NCBI RefSeq assembly: GCF_030503435.1
Contig: NZ_JAUKPO010000001.1
Coordinates: forward strand, 744,001 to 808,000
Direction of reading: 5' to 3'
DNA: 64,000 nucleotides
Source: Rhodocytophaga aerolata
GTDB taxonomy: Bacteria; Bacteroidota; Bacteroidia; Cytophagales; 172606-1
Numbering within the stretch: the stretch's first letter is position 1; the number at the start of each line of letters is the position of its first letter. This document shows positions 61,150 through 64,000 of the stretch, in pieces. The notes below the pieces were generated by a model. The model did not search any database and was not told the origin of the DNA. It worked only from the letters and a program-made list of their open reading frames with translations. A program made the position numbers and the translations under genes.

Positions 61150-63921
61150 TTAGTTTCGGTTGCGTCCGTTGCGGTCATTTCTTTCTTCATCACTATTATT
61201 TCCAAAATCTTTGGCACTGGCACCTGTGGAGAAGCGGCGGATGTTGTAGGTGAAGGTGAGCATAAAATACTGCTGCAACACATTGGATTGCACATCTTCC
61301 ACATATAGCTCCGTTACATTACGGTTGATGCTGATATTCTGCTTCAGCAGATCGTACACATTCAGGCTAACTTCGCCGCGCTGATTTTTGAACAACTTCT
61401 TACCGATACTCATGTTCCAAAGCAGGTAATTGTTATCATACCCTGCCGACAAACCTGTGTTTACCTGATGATTTAAATCCGTCCGGAAAACAATTCCTTC
61501 CCAGATGATCCAGGACAACCTTGCCCGTGACGACTGGTTGAAGAAATTGTTGTTCAGTGCCGGACGCAGCGAGTTTCGGACAATGTTATACGAAGACCTG
61601 GTAGACAGGGTAAAATCTAGCTTTTCGCTGATGTTGCTGCTGATAGACATACCCAAGCGGAAATTGTTGGTATTAGCCAAATTTATTTCCTCATTGATCA
61701 TCCCAGGCCGTCTGGAAAAATTGACCGACCCTCTTACGTTAAAGTTGGATTTTATAAATCCAATAGGTTGTCCATAGCTGGCGAAGGACCGTACGCTCCA
61801 GTAGCCATCCAGGTTCACGGGCCGCGTTAGCTGTGAGCCTCTTTGCAGTTCAATGCCTTCTTCCAAAATGGTAGGTTGGTCGGCAATGAAGGTGCTGTTG
61901 GAGATATAATTATTAATAATTTCACTTTCTACAGATACAAACACAGACCGGTTGGTTTCTGTATTATGCGACCGGTAACGGCCTCTGAGCCAGTTATGAT
62001 ACGACTGGTTTAAGTTTGGATTTCCGCTTCTGAGTTGCAGCGGGTTTGAATTGTCTATTACATCTTGTAACTGGCTCACTGAAGGCTCATTTGTCCAGGT
62101 GCGGTAGTCGAATTCCAGATTTTTAGACTGGCTGAACTTGTAATTCAACTCCACCGAAGGCAGTATACTTTTGAAAGTCCGGTCCATAGTATACTCTTTA
62201 GGAAATAGCTGGTCGTTTTTCAGCTGGGCATGCTGATAGGAAGCTTCTACTTCAAATCTGATTTTTTTTGTATTGTACTGGTACCCAACTTCGGTTTCCT
62301 GAGTAAGGTATTCACTCCGGAATGTGTTACTTAAGGGGATATTCAGCAGGCGATAATCCAGGTATTGTTCTGAAAAATCAAAGGTACGTTTATCGGAGTC
62401 GTTTACGCGGTTGCCTATTTCATATTCAATTTCAACCTGGCCATTCTTTCCAATGCCTTCTCTAACAGAAGCTTCTGCCTCCCAGGTAAAACCAGTTCTA
62501 TTCAGGTTAGTATATTGATTCAGAATAGTATTGTCTGCCTGGTTGGTAAAGAAAACATTATTGGCTAAGCGGTAGCTATCCCCTATGCCGCTGTTATACC
62601 CAGTATTCAACCTCAGCATTACGCCGCGGCCTTTTTTGGTAAAATTGTGGCTATAAAAAATATTATTATTAAAGTTGATATTGGTATTATCAGCATTCGA
62701 AGTATTTTCTGTCTGATTTAGAGGTCCATTATCCGTTACTGTATTGCCAAAGAAATAGGATTCGTTCCCAAGCTGCTGAATAGATACATTGGGTCTGACC
62801 AATATGCGGTTGCGGTCGTTAATTTTATAATCCAGGCGCATGTTAAACCGGTGGCTGGCTTCATCGGCCAGGGTGCGGTTTTCTTCAGAATAGACTTGCC
62901 CGGAATCTGAAGACAGGATAAAATCACGAAAACGGGTTTGCACCCCCTGGTTTTGCCGCTGGGTGTAGAAATAACTACCGCTGGCTTCAATCTTTTTGCC
63001 CCACAATTCACTATAGTTGATTCCGACCAGGTTGGTTTTGATTATGCCATTTTGCTGCCTTTCTTCCCCCTGGTTGTTAGGGTCGGCTGAGAAATTGAGT
63101 GTATTAATATTGTTGCTTAACCCGGTAATGGTTACCCGGCGGTTTCCGCTGAACAGGTTTACACTGCCGCCAAACAAATACCGCTCATTAGTGCCATACC
63201 CAGCAGATACGCGTCCGAACTGGCCGGTTTTGCGGCTAGGCTTAGTGATGATATTAATCGTTTTAATCCGTTCGCCATCGTCAAAGCCACCCATCTGTGC
63301 CCGGTCACTTTTCTGGTCAAACACCTGAATACTTTCTATTACCTCAGAAGGCAGGTTTTGAAGGGCCGTATTTACATCGTCGCCGAAAAAAGGTTTGCCA
63401 TCTACTAATATCTGTTGCACATCCTGGCCCTGTGCCTGCAACTTGCCATCCTGCATGGCGATACCTGGCATTTTCTGCACCAGATCCTGGGCACTGGCAT
63501 CCGGTGCTGTTTTAAAAGCCCCTGCATTAAACTGGGAAGTATCGCCTTTTTGTTCGCCAGCCAGCGTTTGTCCTATTATTTCTATCTCCTGCAAAGCAGT
63601 TGCTTCTTCCTGCAATGCCAGTATACCTACATTCAATGCCGACTCGCCTACCACAATGGGCTTGCTGAATGGGGCAAAGCCCAGGTAACTTACTTTAATC
63701 AGGTACTTTCCGGGTACTACTTGCTCGAATTTGAATTTGCCATTCAGGTCGGTAACAATGCCTTTTGTGGAACTATCGGCGATTTGCTGAAGAATAACGG
63801 CTGCACCGGGCAGATTAGTTTTATCACTTGCCTGCTGTACACTGCCATAGACATCAACTTTTTGGGAATAAACTTGCTGGAAGGTAAGAAGTAAAATAAA
63901 AACTAGTAAAAGGTTTCTCAT
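61150..63921 (-). CDS. TonB-dependent receptor-like outer-membrane protein (OMP beta-barrel family 3)
   Basis: The 923-residue protein has a signal peptide (to about residue 19), a carboxypeptidase-regulatory-like domain (VDVYGSVQQASDKTNLPGA to LGFAPFSKPIVV, about 22-100), a plug-like region (FKTAPDASAQDLVQKMPGIA to IKTINIITKP) and a large barrel. Absence of a standard TonB box and the ILVDGKPFFGDDVNTALQNLP motif fit the outer-membrane beta-barrel family 3 group. After the last strands the C-terminus runs into an Asn/Arg/Asp-rich tail (about 900-923) that could face the cell surface or periplasm. Ligand unknown. Confidence 0.9.
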   Translation of the reverse strand: MRNLLLVFILLLTFQQVYSQKVDVYGSVQQASDKTNLPGAAVILQQIADSSTKGIVTDLNGKFKFEQVVPGKYLIKVSYLGFAPFSKPIVVGESALNVGILALQEEATALQEIEIIGQTLAGEQKGDTSQFNAGAFKTAPDASAQDLVQKMPGIAMQDGKLQAQGQDVQQILVDGKPFFGDDVNTALQNLPSEVIESIQVFDQKSDRAQMGGFDDGERIKTINIITKPSRKTGQFGRVSAGYGTNERYLFGGSVNLFSGNRRVTITGLSNNINTLNFSADPNNQGEERQQNGIIKTNLVGINYSELWGKKIEASGSYFYTQRQNQGVQTRFRDFILSSDSGQVYSEENRTLADEASHRFNMRLDYKINDRNRILVRPNVSIQQLGNESYFFGNTVTDNGPLNQTENTSNADNTNINFNNNIFYSHNFTKKGRGVMLRLNTGYNSGIGDSYRLANNVFFTNQADNTILNQYTNLNRTGFTWEAEASVREGIGKNGQVEIEYEIGNRVNDSDKRTFDFSEQYLDYRLLNIPLSNTFRSEYLTQETEVGYQYNTKKIRFEVEASYQHAQLKNDQLFPKEYTMDRTFKSILPSVELNYKFSQSKNLEFDYRTWTNEPSVSQLQDVIDNSNPLQLRSGNPNLNQSYHNWLRGRYRSHNTETNRSVFVSVESEIINNYISNSTFIADQPTILEEGIELQRGSQLTRPVNLDGYWSVRSFASYGQPIGFIKSNFNVRGSVNFSRRPGMINEEINLANTNNFRLGMSISSNISEKLDFTLSTRSSYNIVRNSLRPALNNNFFNQSSRARLSWIIWEGIVFRTDLNHQVNTGLSAGYDNNYLLWNMSIGKKLFKNQRGEVSLNVYDLLKQNISINRNVTELYVEDVQSNVLQQYFMLTFTYNIRRFSTGASAKDFGNNSDEERNDRNGRNRN

Positions 63922-64000
63922 GCAGTAGTATACTCAAGTATATCCTCTAAAGTATATACTTCAGTTCCGGAATGGAATAAGAGCCCGATAAGCACGTACA
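63922..64000. promoter_or_regulatory. Upstream region of the second receptor, with AGTATA repeats
   Basis: AAGTATAT occurs at 63936-63943 and 63950-63957, and AGTATACT at 63927-63934. CAAGTATA at 63935-63942 equals the -7 box of padR read on the reverse strand (TATACTTG), but no TTG lies at the usual distance. It may hold the receptor promoter. Confidence 0.3.

Noticed and set aside
63415-63894. 159-codon plus-strand ORF opposite the second receptor
   Set aside because: It is wholly antisense to the conserved receptor N-terminus and rich in Cys and His as shadow frames are.
1-64000. CRISPR array or rRNA
   Set aside because: No regularly spaced direct repeats and no rRNA-like stretches were seen.

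Overview
The window reads as chromosomal DNA of a Bacteroidota bacterium, most likely order Cytophagales. Supporting signs are the adjacent porU-porV pair of the type IX secretion system (T9SS), two large outer-membrane receptors with N-terminal carboxypeptidase-regulatory-like domains, a proton-channel operon with two ExbD-like genes, a Bacteroidetes-type -33/-7 promoter in front of a padR gene, and the near absence of clear Shine-Dalgarno sites. The DNA is moderately AT-rich, gene-dense and has one tRNA. I see no rRNA, CRISPR array, insertion sequence, integrase or prophage. The genus cannot be fixed from this sequence alone.

Region by region. 1-1.5 kb: an edge-truncated DUF1080 lipoprotein and a Tat-exported sugar isomerase/epimerase-like protein. 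1.8-5.6 kb: five loosely spaced plus-strand accessory genes (unknown small protein, alpha/beta hydrolase, GNAT acetyltransferase, methyltransferase, iron-permease-like protein). 5.7-11.3 kb: leucine-rich-repeat protein, PhoD-like phosphatase, SLC10A7-like transporter, aldo/keto reductase, and a YdcF/SanA-type membrane protein whose fold is split by a carbohydrate-binding-module-like insert. 11.6-19.4 kb: TonB-dependent receptor, PorV and PorU. 19.5-31 kb: beta-CASP metallo-hydrolase, second aldo/keto reductase, overlapping parvulin and DUF1460 genes, YvlD-like membrane protein, a four-PAS sensor kinase divergent from a lysine-rich histone-H1-like gene, MpaB-type oxygenase, metallophosphoesterase. 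31-35.4 kb: Nudix hydrolase, an autoregulated PadR unit, alkyladenine glycosylase, stress protein, SPOR-like membrane protein.

35.6-41.7 kb: a SerC-like aminotransferase lies near a natural fusion of a SerB-type phosphatase with SerA, so two genes could encode all three steps of phosphorylated serine synthesis; YheT-like hydrolase and sucD follow. 41.9-46.8 kb: nhaA, a DUF481 outer-membrane protein, a secreted Hint-fold protein lacking its self-processing residues, and an Atg22-like transporter. 47-49.6 kb: exbB-unknown-exbD-exbD operon ending in a 21-bp-stem terminator, preceded by tRNA-Ser(GGA). 49.7-57.4 kb: an eight-gene minus-strand run (asparaginase, TatD, glycosyltransferase, NodB deacetylase, SpoIIE phosphatase, ABC permease, small winged-helix-like protein, glycosyltransferase). 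57.5-64 kb: ruvC, an outer-membrane barrel, a DUF255 thioredoxin-like protein and a second large receptor.

Much of the content concerns the envelope: protein export and anchoring (PorU/PorV), energised outer-membrane uptake (Exb operon and receptors), periplasmic folding and wall turnover (parvulin, DUF1460, SPOR) and polysaccharide building (two GT2 enzymes with a deacetylase). I found no obviously new defence or mobile system. The least ordinary items are the YdcF/CBM hybrid, the degenerate Hint protein, the SerB-SerA fusion, the PadR operator, and the permease and phosphatase reading frames that lie in the same frame separated by a single stop codon.
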